Below, one piece after another: positions 50,481 to 60,032 of a stretch of 64,000 nucleotides of DNA. The stretch's first letter is position 1; the number at the start of each line of letters is the position of its first letter. Below the pieces are notes generated by a model, which saw nothing but the letters and a program-made list of their open reading frames with translations, had not been told where the DNA came from and searched no databases. Made by a program: the position numbers and the translations under genes. Source of the stretch: Pseudactinotalea suaedae (GTDB lineage: Bacteria; Actinomycetota; Actinomycetes; Actinomycetales; Beutenbergiaceae). Where the stretch lies: NCBI RefSeq assembly GCF_009733815.1, contig NZ_WNXY01000002.1:415368-479367 (forward strand). Direction: 5' to 3'.

Positions 50481-51275
50481 TCAGCGGCGTGCGAGGACCT
50501 CACCGTGCACGACGACGAACCAGGCGTCGTCCTGCGCCGCCCAGTCGCGCCAGGCCTGGGCCAGCTCGGTCAGCTCCTCGGAGCTGGCGTACCCGCCGTC
50601 GGTGGCATGGCTCGCGAAGCTGGAGTGCAGCACCCGCTCGGCCCACGTCGTCGACCACCAGTCGCGGTCGTCGGGCTCGGCGAAGCACCAGACACCGGCG
50701 CTGGGGGTCACGTCCTCGAAGCCTGCCTCCAGCGTCCAGGACAGCAGCCGCCGCCCGGCGTCGGAGTGGTGGTGGCTGGTCAGTCGCTGGTAGAGCCCGA
50801 GCCACCGGTCGAGCCCGTCGCTCTCGGGGAACCATCGCATGCCGCCGTAGTCGGCGTCGCGCACCCCGAGCACGCCGCCGGGGCGCAGCACACGCCGCAT
50901 CTCACGGAGCGCCGCCACCGGGTCGGACAGGTGCTGCAGCACCTGGTGGGCGTGCACCACGTCGAAGGAGGAGTCCGAGTAGGGCAGCCCCGTGACGTCC
51001 GCCTGCTCGAACTGCACGTTCTCCACACCGCGGGCGACGGCGAGCTCGGCGGCCTTGCCGAGCACGTCGCGCGAGGTGTCGATGCCGATGACGCGACCGC
51101 CCGGCAACCTGCTGGCGAGATCGACCGTGATGGTGCCCGGCCCGCAGCCGACGTCGAGCACGTCCATCTCGGGCTCCAGGTACGGGAGCAGGTAGCCGGC
51201 CGAGTTCTCGGCTGTGCGCCAGGTGTGCGAGCGCATCACGCTGGCGTGGTGCCCGTGCACGTAGTCCGCGCTCAT
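50481..51275 (-). CDS. Class I SAM-dependent methyltransferase
   Basis: The 264-aa protein has SAM-binding motif I (VLDVGCGPGTITVDLA, about residues 39-54), motif II (VQFEQADVTGLPYSDSSFD) and motif III (RRVLRPGGVLGVRD). The N-terminal HGHHASVMRSHTWRTAENSA is common to small-molecule methyltransferases of the UbiE/Cyclopropane type. Substrate unknown. It lies 49 bp upstream of the FAA gene on the same strand. Confidence 0.88.
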   Translation of the reverse strand: MSADYVHGHHASVMRSHTWRTAENSAGYLLPYLEPEMDVLDVGCGPGTITVDLASRLPGGRVIGIDTSRDVLGKAAELAVARGVENVQFEQADVTGLPYSDSSFDVVHAHQVLQHLSDPVAALREMRRVLRPGGVLGVRDADYGGMRWFPESDGLDRWLGLYQRLTSHHHSDAGRRLLSWTLEAGFEDVTPSAGVWCFAEPDDRDWWSTTWAERVLHSSFASHATDGGYASSEELTELAQAWRDWAAQDDAWFVVVHGEVLARR

Positions 51276-51329
51276 GACCTCACGCTAGTGCGCGGTGGCG
51301 GTCACCGTGGGCGGTCGGCACGGGCGAAA

Positions 51330-51710
51330 TCAGTCCTCGCGGTGCTCGGCCACGAGGCTCGCGGGTGCCATCGCGCGCCACGCGTCGAGCACCAGGTCGG
51401 CGACCTGGGTGGTGGTGGCGTCGTCGAGCCGCACCAGCACCGCCGCGAAACCCTCCAGGTGCGGGATCGTGAACCACGGCCCGGGCGTGCCGAGGATCGC
51501 CTCCTTCTCCCCCAGGTCGTCGACACGGGCGGCGAGGATCTCGCCGTCGGGTGCGTCCTCGCCCAGGTCCGCCCGGTCTTTCTTGCCCAGCGGGCGGTGC
51601 CACACGAAGGTCTTGCCGCGCACCTTCCAGCAGGGGTTGCCGTAGGAGGTCCCCCGCTCGGTCCCCGGCAGCGCTGCTGCGACCCGGTCCACGTCGTCCC
51701 AGTCGGCCAT
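51330..51710 (-). CDS. MmcQ/YjbR (DUF419) family protein
   Basis: The 126-aa protein has the YjbR double-wing fold: ALPGTERGTSYGNPCWKVRG, KTFVWHRP, WFTIPHLEGF and a final AWRAMAPASLVAEH. Family members are small DNA-binding-like proteins of unknown role. ATG at 51710 is the start; it is divergent from the DUF418-like gene 76 bp away. Confidence 0.88.
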   Translation of the reverse strand: MADWDDVDRVAAALPGTERGTSYGNPCWKVRGKTFVWHRPLGKKDRADLGEDAPDGEILAARVDDLGEKEAILGTPGPWFTIPHLEGFAAVLVRLDDATTTQVADLVLDAWRAMAPASLVAEHRED

Positions 51711-51786
51711 GCCCCAGGGTAGGACCGGGGCCTTCTGCCCGTCACGTCGACCGGACGCGACCGGGCGGATCGTTAACCTGTGCGGC

Positions 51787-53085
51787 ATGTCGACCACGAC
51801 CGCGCCCGCCCCGACGCTGCCGAAGCAGAAGAAGGTGCGCATCGTCGGTGTCGACACCGCGCGCGGCCTCGCGATCCTCGGCATGTTCGTCGCCCACCTG
51901 GGCCTGGAGCGCAGCACCGAGCTGTTCTCGACCACCGGCTGGTTCTGGATCGCCGACGGCCGCCCCTCCGCCCTGTTCGCGACGCTCGCCGGGGCCGGCC
52001 TGGCCTTCATGACGAAGCGGGCGTACGCCGGCGGCGACCCCGCCGAGTACCGGACCCAGCGCATCCGGCTGCTGAAGCGGTCGGCGATCCTGCTGGTGCT
52101 CGGCTGGATCCTCACCGCGATGGGGACGCCCGTCGCGATCATCCTCGGTGCGTACGCGCTGCTGTTCGTGCTCGCCATCCCGTTCCTGAGGCTGCGTCCG
52201 ACGGCGTTGCTCGCCGCCGCGGCCGCCGTCGCCCTGGTCATGCCCACCCTGGTGCTGCTCACCCGCCACGCGGTGCTGGGGGGCACCTCGCCCGACGTCT
52301 ACGCGTTCACCGAGGTCGGTCAGATCGCGCTGATCATCCCGGTCGTCGCCGACCTGTGGTCGGGCTACTACCCCGCCCTGTCCTGGCTGCTCTACATCCT
52401 GGTCGGGCTCGCGGTCGGGCGGATGCCGTTGCAGCGGTGGACCACCCAGCTCGGGCTGCTGGTCGGGGGCGCGCTCGTCGCCGCCGCCGGATACCTGCCC
52501 GGGCTCGCCCTGGAGCGCAGCACCACCGGCCTGACGCAGGACCTGGTCACGATCGAGCCGCACTCCAACACCAGCTTCGAGATGATCGGCAACGTCGGCG
52601 TGGCGGTCGCGGTGCTCGGTCTGTGCCTGCTGCTCACGACGGCGGTCGCACCGTTGCGCGTGATCCTCACCCCGGTCTCGGCGATGGGCGCGCTGTCGCT
52701 GACGGTGTACTCGGCGCACATCGTCGTCATCCGGATGCTCGGCAACGAGGCCGTGTACAACCCCACCTCGAACCGACCGCTGATCGCGCTCGTGGTGGGC
52801 TCGATGGTGTTCGCCACGGTCTGGCAGCTCACGCTCGGGCAGGGTCCGCTGGAGCGCCTGCTGCAGCGCATGATCAAGCCACCCCAGCCTCCGCAGGCCC
52901 CGCCGCTGTCAGGGCAGCCCCAGCAGTGGGCCGGTCAGCAGCAGCCTTGGCCCGGCCAGCAACAACCCCAGCCCTGGGCCGGCGGCCAGCAGCAGCCGCA
53001 GCCCTGGGCCGGTCAGCAGCAGCCGCACCCCGGTGGTCAGGTCCCGCACCCCACCGCGTACCCGCCGCCACCGCCGCCGCGCTGA
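51787..53085 (+). CDS. DUF418/acyltransferase-like membrane protein with Q/P/W-rich tail
   Basis: The 432-aa protein has about ten membrane helices. The opening RIVGVDTARGLAILGMFVAH is typical of the DUF418/heparan-acetyltransferase-like (YeiB) group, and the late SLTVYSAHIVVIR also matches. Such proteins may acylate exported glycans or lipids. The final 60 residues are a cytoplasmic or wall-exposed repeat of QQPQPWAG units ending in polyproline, an unusual addition. ATG at 51787 is the start. It is followed 97 bp later by the FtsX operon. Confidence 0.85.
   Translation: MSTTTAPAPTLPKQKKVRIVGVDTARGLAILGMFVAHLGLERSTELFSTTGWFWIADGRPSALFATLAGAGLAFMTKRAYAGGDPAEYRTQRIRLLKRSAILLVLGWILTAMGTPVAIILGAYALLFVLAIPFLRLRPTALLAAAAAVALVMPTLVLLTRHAVLGGTSPDVYAFTEVGQIALIIPVVADLWSGYYPALSWLLYILVGLAVGRMPLQRWTTQLGLLVGGALVAAAGYLPGLALERSTTGLTQDLVTIEPHSNTSFEMIGNVGVAVAVLGLCLLLTTAVAPLRVILTPVSAMGALSLTVYSAHIVVIRMLGNEAVYNPTSNRPLIALVVGSMVFATVWQLTLGQGPLERLLQRMIKPPQPPQAPPLSGQPQQWAGQQQPWPGQQQPQPWAGGQQQPQPWAGQQQPHPGGQVPHPTAYPPPPPPR
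52918..53036 (+). repeat. Tandem repeats encoding QQPQPWAG
   Basis: About four imperfect copies of a 24-33 bp unit rich in CAGCAGCAGCC and CCTGGGCCGG encode the tail of the DUF418-like protein. Copy number may vary between strains. Confidence 0.75.
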
Positions 53086-53182
53086 GCCGGCGCGTCACGG
53101 CGTGCGGGCGCCACGCTTCTGACCGCCGATAGCGGCTTCCACTACCGTGTGATCTCGAGGCAGGGGGAACGGAGGCCGCGGC

Positions 53183-56100
53183 TTGCGCACCAGTGGGTAC
53201 GCGTGGCGTCGTTCGCGCGCCCGCGCGGGCCTGGTCGCGCTGCTGACGGCGATGTCGGCGCTCGTCGTGCTCGCCCTGGCCGGCACGCTGGCCTATCTCG
53301 ACGTGTCCTCGACCGCGGGCGTCCGTGACGCGATCACGGGCTCCCCGCCCGCTGCCCGCGTGCTGCAGGTGCAGACCCGCGTCGCCACGGACCCCGACGC
53401 ACAGCGCGCCGCTGCCACCGCGGTCATCACCGACCTGTTGCCTGGGGACGCCATCCTCTGGAGCAGCACCCGGACGCCGCCGATGCCGCTCGTGGGATCG
53501 GAAGAGCGGGCGATCCTGCTGGTCGACGACGCGATCGCCGAGCACGCCACGCTCTCCGCGGGTGGGTGGCCCGGCGCCCCGAACGAGACCGCGGTCCACG
53601 CCGGTGCCGCGCAGACGCTGGGGATCGCCGTCGGGGACGTCATCGGCATCAGTGCCGAGGAGACCGGTGCGGAGCTGACCGTCGTCGGGCTCTGGCTGCC
53701 CGACGACCCCGATGACACGCACTGGGCGGGTGACCCGACGCTGACGGACGGGACCGATCCCCTCGAGATCGACGCCTACGGGCCGTGGGTCGTCACCGCG
53801 CAGACGCTGGAGCCGCTGGCCGTGACCCCGTTCGTGCGCTGGGTGGTCACGCCGGGCGCCGAGCTGACCCCGGAGGCGCTCGACGCATGGCTGCGCGACC
53901 TTCCCCGGGTGCCGGACGCTCTCGACGAGGCGGGGCTGACCGTCCGGGGCGTCACGACCTCGGGCACCCTGACGACGACGCTCGCCGACGCCCGCGAGGG
54001 GCTCGCCTCGGTCCGGGCCTCGAGCGCGATCCCGTTGCTGGTCGTCGCGCTGGTCTCGCTGGTGGCGCTGTGGCAGATCACGCGGCTGCTCGGGGCGATC
54101 CGGGAGCGGGAGACGCTCGTGCTGCTCTCCCGCGGTGCCGCGCCGAGCCAGATCGCCGGGTTCGGCGCGGCCGAGGCCGCCGTGATCGCGTGCGGCGCGC
54201 TGATCGGCGGCGCCGCGGTCGTGGCCGGTTTCTTCGGGCGCGCAGGCTTCGACCTCGGGACGACGGTCGCGGTCGCCGTGGCCGTGGCGCTCGCCGTGCT
54301 GGTCGTGATGACCACCGCCGTGGCGCGTGCGGCGCTGACCGGGCTGCACCCGGAGGGCGAGAGCGGGCGTGCGACGAACGCCCTGGCTGGGAGCGCGCTC
54401 GTGCTCGTGACGGCGCTCGCGGCGTTCGCGCTGTGGCGGTTCACGCGCAACGGCTCCCCGCTCGTGCCGGGCACCCGCCAGATCGACCTGGTGGCCGTGG
54501 GGGCGCCCGCGCTCGCGCTGATCGCCGTCGCGCTCGTCACGGTCACGGCAGCCGGGCCGCTCACCCGCGGGCTCGCGGCCCTGATGTCCGCTCGTCCCGG
54601 ATTCTCGCCGGTCACCGAGCTGCGGCAGTCGTCGCGGCGCATCACCGTCAACGCCGTGCCGGTGGTGCTGGTGGTGCTGGCGGCGGCCATCGCGACGATC
54701 GCCAGCGGCTACGCCGGCACCTGGCAGGCGCTGCGCTCCGCATCCGCCCAGGTCTCGGTCGGTGCCGACGCGCGGGTGGAGACCGCCGGGGGCATCGTCA
54801 CCGCACGGCCCCGAGGCGTGTCGGAGGTGCTGGCGGCCGCGGGCGTGGGGGCCGACGCGACCGGCGTGCTGCAGGGCGCCGTACGCGTCGACGAGACGGT
54901 CGGTCAGCTGACCGCGCTCCCCATGACCGACATCGGCGTATCCTCCGCCCCCGGCGAGCTGCTCGACCCGGTGACCCGGCTGCTGACGCCTGCCACCGAC
55001 CCGCTGCCCGGCCTGGAGCTGCCTCGGGACGCGACCACGCTCGCTCTCGGTGTCACGGCGGCCGCCGACGGCCAGGACGACGTCCACCGCCAGCGCACCG
55101 TCGCGGTCCGGGTCTGGCTCCTGCAGGGGTCCGAGCTGATCAGGCTCGACCTCGGGTCGACCCGGGTCGTGGCAGGCGACCAGATCGACCGGGACGAGGA
55201 GACCGGCGAGATGCTCGTCGTCGAGGACCCGGCGCGCGGCCGCCCCGTGTCGGCGCAGCTCGAGACCCCGGTGCCGCCCGGGACGTGGCGCGTCGTCGCG
55301 GTGGACACGCTGATGGAGGCCAGCCACAACCCGACCAGCTGGACCGTGTCGGTCGACTCCGTCAGCGCTGACGGCACGGACCTGCTCGGCCCCAGCGACC
55401 TCGTCTGGGACCCGGCGGTGCTGCCGACCCCGGCCGCAGGCGAACCGTTCACCAGCGAAGGCACCATGGCGTTCAGCGGGAGCTTCGCCGGTGACCTGAC
55501 CTCGGGCACCTTCCCCCAGCTGATCTCGCCCTCCGTGCAGCGGTTCATGCCGAGCTCCGACGCACCGCTGACGCTCCCGGTCGTCACGACGGGCGGGTGG
55601 GACGACCAGATCCGGCCCGACGGCACCGACGTCCAGATCGGCACGATCCCGGTACGCGTCGAGCAGGTCGGCACCATGCCGGTCGTTCCCGGCAACCCCG
55701 ACGCCGCGGCCGCGCTCGCCGACCTCGGCTCGGTGCAGAACACGCTGCTGCGCTCCAGCCCCGAGGTTCCCTCGATCACCCAGGTCTGGGTCGACGGCGG
55801 CGATCGTGGACCGGCCGACCTCGCCGAGGCGCTCCGGGAGGCGCTGCCGCCGCGGACCGAGGTGGTCGCCACGGGTGAGGGCGTCACCGACACGGTCGCG
55901 GCGCCGGCGCGCACGGTCTACTGGATCGCGGCCGGCTGTGCGCTGCTGCTCGCGCTCCCGGCGATCGTCGCGGTCGCGATGACGCAGGCTGCGGGGCGGC
56001 GCGGCGAGGTGGTGGTGCTGCGCGCGGTCGGCGTCGGCGCGGCCCAGCAGGGACGCTCACGCACCCGCGAGCTCCTGGGCCTCGAGCTCGGCGCCGTCGT

Positions 56101-56332
56101 CGCCGGTGTGCTCGCGGGCTGGCTGCTCAGCGCCGTCATCATGGTGCCGCTGATCCGGTCGACGGCGCCGCAGGTCTCGGGCGCGGTGCCGTTGCGCCTC
56201 ACCTTCGACTGGCTCCCGGGGGTGGCGGTGATCACGACGGTCGGGCTCGTGGTGGCCGCCGTCGCGCTCTGGTACGGGGCTCGGGTGCGAGCCCAGGCCC
56301 GCGACACGACCTGGCGGGAGGAGATCCGATGA
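53183..56332 (+). CDS. Large FtsX-type ABC permease (first)
   Basis: The 1049-aa protein has an N-terminal helix, a large extracytoplasmic domain (about 45-285), an FtsX four-helix region (about 285-460) and a second extracytoplasmic domain. A second FtsX-type helix set closes the protein (IAAGCALLLALPAIVAVAM, VVAGVLAGWLLSAVIMVPLI, VAVITTVGLVVAAVALWYG). TTG at 53183 follows GGAGG by 8 nt and starts the basic end before helix 1. A weak promoter (CTGACC, 18 bp, TACCGT, 53119-53148) precedes it. Such MacB/FtsX-like permeases move lipids or act mechanically on the wall; the substrate is unknown. Confidence 0.88.
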   Translation: MRTSGYAWRRSRARAGLVALLTAMSALVVLALAGTLAYLDVSSTAGVRDAITGSPPAARVLQVQTRVATDPDAQRAAATAVITDLLPGDAILWSSTRTPPMPLVGSEERAILLVDDAIAEHATLSAGGWPGAPNETAVHAGAAQTLGIAVGDVIGISAEETGAELTVVGLWLPDDPDDTHWAGDPTLTDGTDPLEIDAYGPWVVTAQTLEPLAVTPFVRWVVTPGAELTPEALDAWLRDLPRVPDALDEAGLTVRGVTTSGTLTTTLADAREGLASVRASSAIPLLVVALVSLVALWQITRLLGAIRERETLVLLSRGAAPSQIAGFGAAEAAVIACGALIGGAAVVAGFFGRAGFDLGTTVAVAVAVALAVLVVMTTAVARAALTGLHPEGESGRATNALAGSALVLVTALAAFALWRFTRNGSPLVPGTRQIDLVAVGAPALALIAVALVTVTAAGPLTRGLAALMSARPGFSPVTELRQSSRRITVNAVPVVLVVLAAAIATIASGYAGTWQALRSASAQVSVGADARVETAGGIVTARPRGVSEVLAAAGVGADATGVLQGAVRVDETVGQLTALPMTDIGVSSAPGELLDPVTRLLTPATDPLPGLELPRDATTLALGVTAAADGQDDVHRQRTVAVRVWLLQGSELIRLDLGSTRVVAGDQIDRDEETGEMLVVEDPARGRPVSAQLETPVPPGTWRVVAVDTLMEASHNPTSWTVSVDSVSADGTDLLGPSDLVWDPAVLPTPAAGEPFTSEGTMAFSGSFAGDLTSGTFPQLISPSVQRFMPSSDAPLTLPVVTTGGWDDQIRPDGTDVQIGTIPVRVEQVGTMPVVPGNPDAAAALADLGSVQNTLLRSSPEVPSITQVWVDGGDRGPADLAEALREALPPRTEVVATGEGVTDTVAAPARTVYWIAAGCALLLALPAIVAVAMTQAAGRRGEVVVLRAVGVGAAQQGRSRTRELLGLELGAVVAGVLAGWLLSAVIMVPLIRSTAPQVSGAVPLRLTFDWLPGVAVITTVGLVVAAVALWYGARVRAQARDTTWREEIR

Positions 56333-59052
56333 GGCTGCGGTTGCTGCTGCGCCAGGCGACCAGCTCGATCGGGGCCTCGATCGTCATCGTCCTCATCGTC
56401 GCCGTCGCCGCCGGGCTGTTCACGGCCTGGCCCCGGGTGTCGCGGGCCACCTTCACCGACGAGGTGAACTTCCGGATCGACGAGACGCCGGTCACCGCGC
56501 GCGCCCTCACCGGCCGACAGGTCGGGGGCTGGCCGATGAGCCCGTGGGGCGGTGAGACGTTCGACGACGTCGCCGACCAGGCGGCTGCCCTCCTCGAGGT
56601 GGCCGGTCCCACGCTCCGGCCGCTCGTCGGCGACCCGGAGCTGATGATCACCGCGGGGCTGCCCGTGCCCCTCGGTGTCTCGTTCTCGGCAGCGACCGAG
56701 AAGCCTGACGAGCTCGCCGATCGCGGCCTCGCGTTCCGCGCGAGCCGCACCCTCCCCGAGCACGTCGAGTTCGTCGACGGCGAGGTGCCGGGAGCGTGGA
56801 CCATCCCCGGTCTCGGCACCGACGAGGGGCCGCAGCCCTCCGACCCGATCCCGGTCGCGCTGTCGGTCGCCACCGCCGAACGGATCGGGGTCACGCTCGG
56901 CGAGGAGCTTGACCTCACCGGCCTGCAGCTGATGGTCGACGCCGCAGACGCGCGAGCCGTGGTCACCGGCCTGTTCGAGGCCACCGATCCCGACGACCCC
57001 TACTGGCTCCATCAGGCCAACGGGCTGACGCCGCTGATCATCAACGACCCCGACGTCGGCGACTTCGCCATCGGCACGCTCTACGTGGACCCCGACACCA
57101 TGGGGCTGCTGCAGCTCAGCAACCTGAGCCCGACCACCGACGTCTGGGTGCCCGTGGCCGCGGGCGCCGAGAACGCTCCGGCGCTGCTGGACGATCTCCG
57201 CGAGATCGTCGCCCGCGACCTGTCGCTGGGCGACCAGTCCTTCGGAGGCGTCAACGTCAGGCTCGAGACGGCGCTCATCGGGGTGCTGGACGCCTCCCTC
57301 ACCTCCCAGCGCGGCACCGCCGCGGTGCTGACCCTCGTCGCCGCCGGCCCGGTGGGGGTGGTCTTCGCGCTGCTCGCGCTCGCCACCCGGTTGTCGGTCT
57401 CGCGCCGCCGCGCCACGCTGGCGCTCGCCAGCGCACGTGGCGGCTCGCCGTGGCAGATCCGCGGCGCGCTCGCGGCCGAGGGGCTCGCGCTCGGTGTCCC
57501 GGCGGCTCTCGTCGGCGCCGCCGTGGCGACGCTGCTCGTGCGCGGGTCGGTGCAGCTCGGCGACTACGCGCTCCCCGCTCTCGCCGCGTCGGCGCCCGCG
57601 GCGTTCCTGGCTGCGGAGCGGCTGCCGAACCTGCGCACGCAGCGCCAGGACCTGTCCACCCGGTCGAGCAGCCGATGGCGATGGGTGGCGGAGGTTCTCG
57701 TCGTCGCGGTCGCAGCAGGGGCGCTGTACCTGCTGCTGAGCCGGGGCCTGCAGGCGACGACGACCGCGTCGGTCGACCCGCTCGCCACCGCGACGCCGCT
57801 GCTGATCTCGCTCGCCACCGCGGTGCTGGCCACGCGGTTGTTCCCCTACCCGATGCGGCTGGTGCACGCGGCGGCGCGGCGCCGGCGCGGGCTCGCCGGC
57901 TTCTTGGGCTCGGCGCGGGCGATCCGGGAGTCCGGGGCCGGTCTGGTGCCGATGCTCGCGCTGCTGGTGGCGACGTCGATCGCGGTCTTCTCGACGACGA
58001 TGCTCACCACGCTCACGGGTGGTGTCTCCGAGAGCACCTTGGCGGCGACGGGGGCCGACGTGCGGCTCGCGGGACCCGCCTACGACGACGACGTCGTCGC
58101 CGACATCGAGGCCGTGGCCGGCGTGGCCGGCACCGCGCGCGTGTTCAGCCAGCCGCAGACCCAGATCACGGCCGGCACGACGACACGGCAGGTGACGTTG
58201 TACGCCGTCGACACCGCGGCGCTGCAGGGGGTGCAGAGCGACGTCGACGGGTCGCTCGCTCTGCCGTCCGGCATGGACGTGGCCGAGGGTGACGCCGTCC
58301 CGGTCGTGCTCTCGAGCGCCCTCGCCTCGCTGGAGGCCGACGGCGACCCGCTGAGCATCCGGATGAGCTCCGTCGTGCCGGTCACCTCGCTCGGGACCAG
58401 GGAGGCTGCGGCCGGAGTCGCCGAGGGGACGTTGTGGGCCGTGGTGGATCTGGACCTGCTGCGCGAGGTGACCGGGCAGAACCTCGTGCCACGGCTGCTG
58501 CTGGTCGACCTGGAGCCCGGGGCGGACGTCGACGCCGCGGTCGCCGAGATCACCGCGATCGTGCAGGACCAGGGAACGATCACCACCTCGGTGGCGCAGG
58601 AGTCCGCGTTCCTGTCCTCGCCCACGGCGAAGTCGATGCAGCGAGGGTTCGTGGTCGCGCTGGTCCTCAGTGTGCTGCAGTGCGTGATGGCCCTCGTGCT
58701 GGCGCTGGTGCTCGCGGCACCCGACCGTGGCCGACTGGTCGCGGTGCTGCGCACGCTGGGGCTCGGTGGCCGCGACGCGCGTCGGCTCGTCTCCTGGGAG
58801 CTCGTCCCGCTGGCTGTGGTGGCGCTGCTGGCGGGCACCGCCCTCGGGCTGGCCCTCCCCCACCTGGTCGTCGCCACGGTCGACCTGTCGGTGTTCACCG
58901 GTCTCGCCTCGCCGCCGGTCGTCTACGACTGGGGGCGGCTCGCCCTCGTGCTGGCCGGCGTCGTCCTCGTCATCGGTCTGACCCTGCGCCTCGCCAGCGC
59001 GGTGGCCCGCAGACTGTCCCTGTCCGTACTGCGCATCGGAGACGCGACATGA
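56329..59052 (+). CDS. Large FtsX-type ABC permease (second)
   Basis: The 907-aa protein shares the plan of its neighbour: one N-terminal helix (IGASIVIVLIVAVAAGLF), extracytoplasmic domain (about 35-330), and FtsX-type helices (LTLVAAGPVGVVFALLALAT, LALASARGGSPWQIRGAL). A second exposed domain and final helices (VVALVLSVLQCVMALVLALV, LALVLAGVVLVIGLTLRLA) follow. ATGA overlap with both flanking genes shows one operon. The pair probably forms a heterodimeric permease with unequal subunits. Confidence 0.88.
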   Translation: MRLRLLLRQATSSIGASIVIVLIVAVAAGLFTAWPRVSRATFTDEVNFRIDETPVTARALTGRQVGGWPMSPWGGETFDDVADQAAALLEVAGPTLRPLVGDPELMITAGLPVPLGVSFSAATEKPDELADRGLAFRASRTLPEHVEFVDGEVPGAWTIPGLGTDEGPQPSDPIPVALSVATAERIGVTLGEELDLTGLQLMVDAADARAVVTGLFEATDPDDPYWLHQANGLTPLIINDPDVGDFAIGTLYVDPDTMGLLQLSNLSPTTDVWVPVAAGAENAPALLDDLREIVARDLSLGDQSFGGVNVRLETALIGVLDASLTSQRGTAAVLTLVAAGPVGVVFALLALATRLSVSRRRATLALASARGGSPWQIRGALAAEGLALGVPAALVGAAVATLLVRGSVQLGDYALPALAASAPAAFLAAERLPNLRTQRQDLSTRSSSRWRWVAEVLVVAVAAGALYLLLSRGLQATTTASVDPLATATPLLISLATAVLATRLFPYPMRLVHAAARRRRGLAGFLGSARAIRESGAGLVPMLALLVATSIAVFSTTMLTTLTGGVSESTLAATGADVRLAGPAYDDDVVADIEAVAGVAGTARVFSQPQTQITAGTTTRQVTLYAVDTAALQGVQSDVDGSLALPSGMDVAEGDAVPVVLSSALASLEADGDPLSIRMSSVVPVTSLGTREAAAGVAEGTLWAVVDLDLLREVTGQNLVPRLLLVDLEPGADVDAAVAEITAIVQDQGTITTSVAQESAFLSSPTAKSMQRGFVVALVLSVLQCVMALVLALVLAAPDRGRLVAVLRTLGLGGRDARRLVSWELVPLAVVALLAGTALGLALPHLVVATVDLSVFTGLASPPVVYDWGRLALVLAGVVLVIGLTLRLASAVARRLSLSVLRIGDAT

Positions 59053-60032
59053 GCACATCAGAGGCGGCCACGAGCGGCGCGGCCCAGCAGGGCGCCGCCC
59101 GGGTGACCGGAGGCGAGATCGTGTGCGAGGACGTCGTGCGCATCTACGCCGCCGACGGCATCGAGGTGCAGGCCCTGCAGGGTCTGAACCTGCACGTCGA
59201 GGCGGGCGACCTCGTCGCGATCGTCGGGGCGTCCGGCTCCGGCAAGTCGACGTTGCTGACGATCCTGTCCGGGCTCGACACGCCGACGGCGGGCAAAGCA
59301 TCGGTGGCGGGCGTCGACCTGCTGACGCTGCGGGGCCGGCGCCGCGTGAGCTACCAGCGGCACACCGTGGGGTTCGTGTGGCAGCAGACCTCGCGCAACC
59401 TGCTGCCGTACCTGACCGCCCACGAGAACATCGCGCTGCCGATGGCGCTGGCCGGGCGCGAGAAGCCCGGGGCCATCTCCGCGCGAGCCGACGCGCTGCT
59501 GGAGATGCTCGGGGTGGGCCACTGCCGCGACCGGCGCCCGGCGGCCATGTCGGGAGGCGAGCAGCAGCGCACGGCGATCGCGGTCGCCGTCGCCAACTCC
59601 CCGCAGGTGCTGCTCGCCGACGAACCCACGGGTGAGCTGGACGAGGCGACCAGCGCCGAGGTGCTGGAGATGATGCGCACCGTCAACGCCGAGACCGGCG
59701 TCACCGTGCTGATCGTCACCCACGACCCCACCGTCTCCGAGCACGTGCGCCGCACGGTGCAGATCCGCGACGGCCGCACCTCGACCGAGGTGCTGCGGCG
59801 GCGTGAGACCGACGAGCACGGCACCGAGCGCCACATCGCCGAGGAGTTCGCGGTGCTCGACCGCGTGGGCCGGATGCAGCTGCCCCAGGAGTTCGTCGGC
59901 GCCCTCGACCTGAAGGACCGGGTGCGCCTGACGCTCGAGCCCGACCACGCGGCCGTGTGGCGGGATGCGCGCCAGGACCAGCCGGGAACCGGGGGCGCCG
60001 GCGAGCCCTCCGAGGAGGAGCAGGAGCGATGA
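59049..60032 (+). CDS. ABC ATPase with AbrB-like C-terminal extension
   Basis: The 327-aa protein has a LolD/MacB-type ATPase (about 22-240): Walker A GASGSGKST, Q-loop GFVWQQTSRNLLPYLTA, signature MSGGEQQRTAIAVA, Walker B VLLADEPTGELDE, and H-loop VTHDP. After residue 255 the sequence EFAVLDRVGRMQLPQEFV, then ALDLKDRVRLTLEPD and HAAVW, looks like a swapped-hairpin AbrB/SpoVT half. It is followed by a disordered acidic tail. Such a domain is not normal in ABC ATPases. It overlaps both neighbours by 4 bp. Confidence 0.88.
   Translation: MSTSEAATSGAAQQGAARVTGGEIVCEDVVRIYAADGIEVQALQGLNLHVEAGDLVAIVGASGSGKSTLLTILSGLDTPTAGKASVAGVDLLTLRGRRRVSYQRHTVGFVWQQTSRNLLPYLTAHENIALPMALAGREKPGAISARADALLEMLGVGHCRDRRPAAMSGGEQQRTAIAVAVANSPQVLLADEPTGELDEATSAEVLEMMRTVNAETGVTVLIVTHDPTVSEHVRRTVQIRDGRTSTEVLRRRETDEHGTERHIAEEFAVLDRVGRMQLPQEFVGALDLKDRVRLTLEPDHAAVWRDARQDQPGTGGAGEPSEEEQER

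Noticed and set aside
52874..59301. Very long open frames on the minus strand opposite the FtsX permease genes (817 and 1127 codons)
   Set aside because: They are rich in Arg, Gly, Gln and His with no family motif and lie opposite two clearly coding permeases; they are GC-bias shadows.
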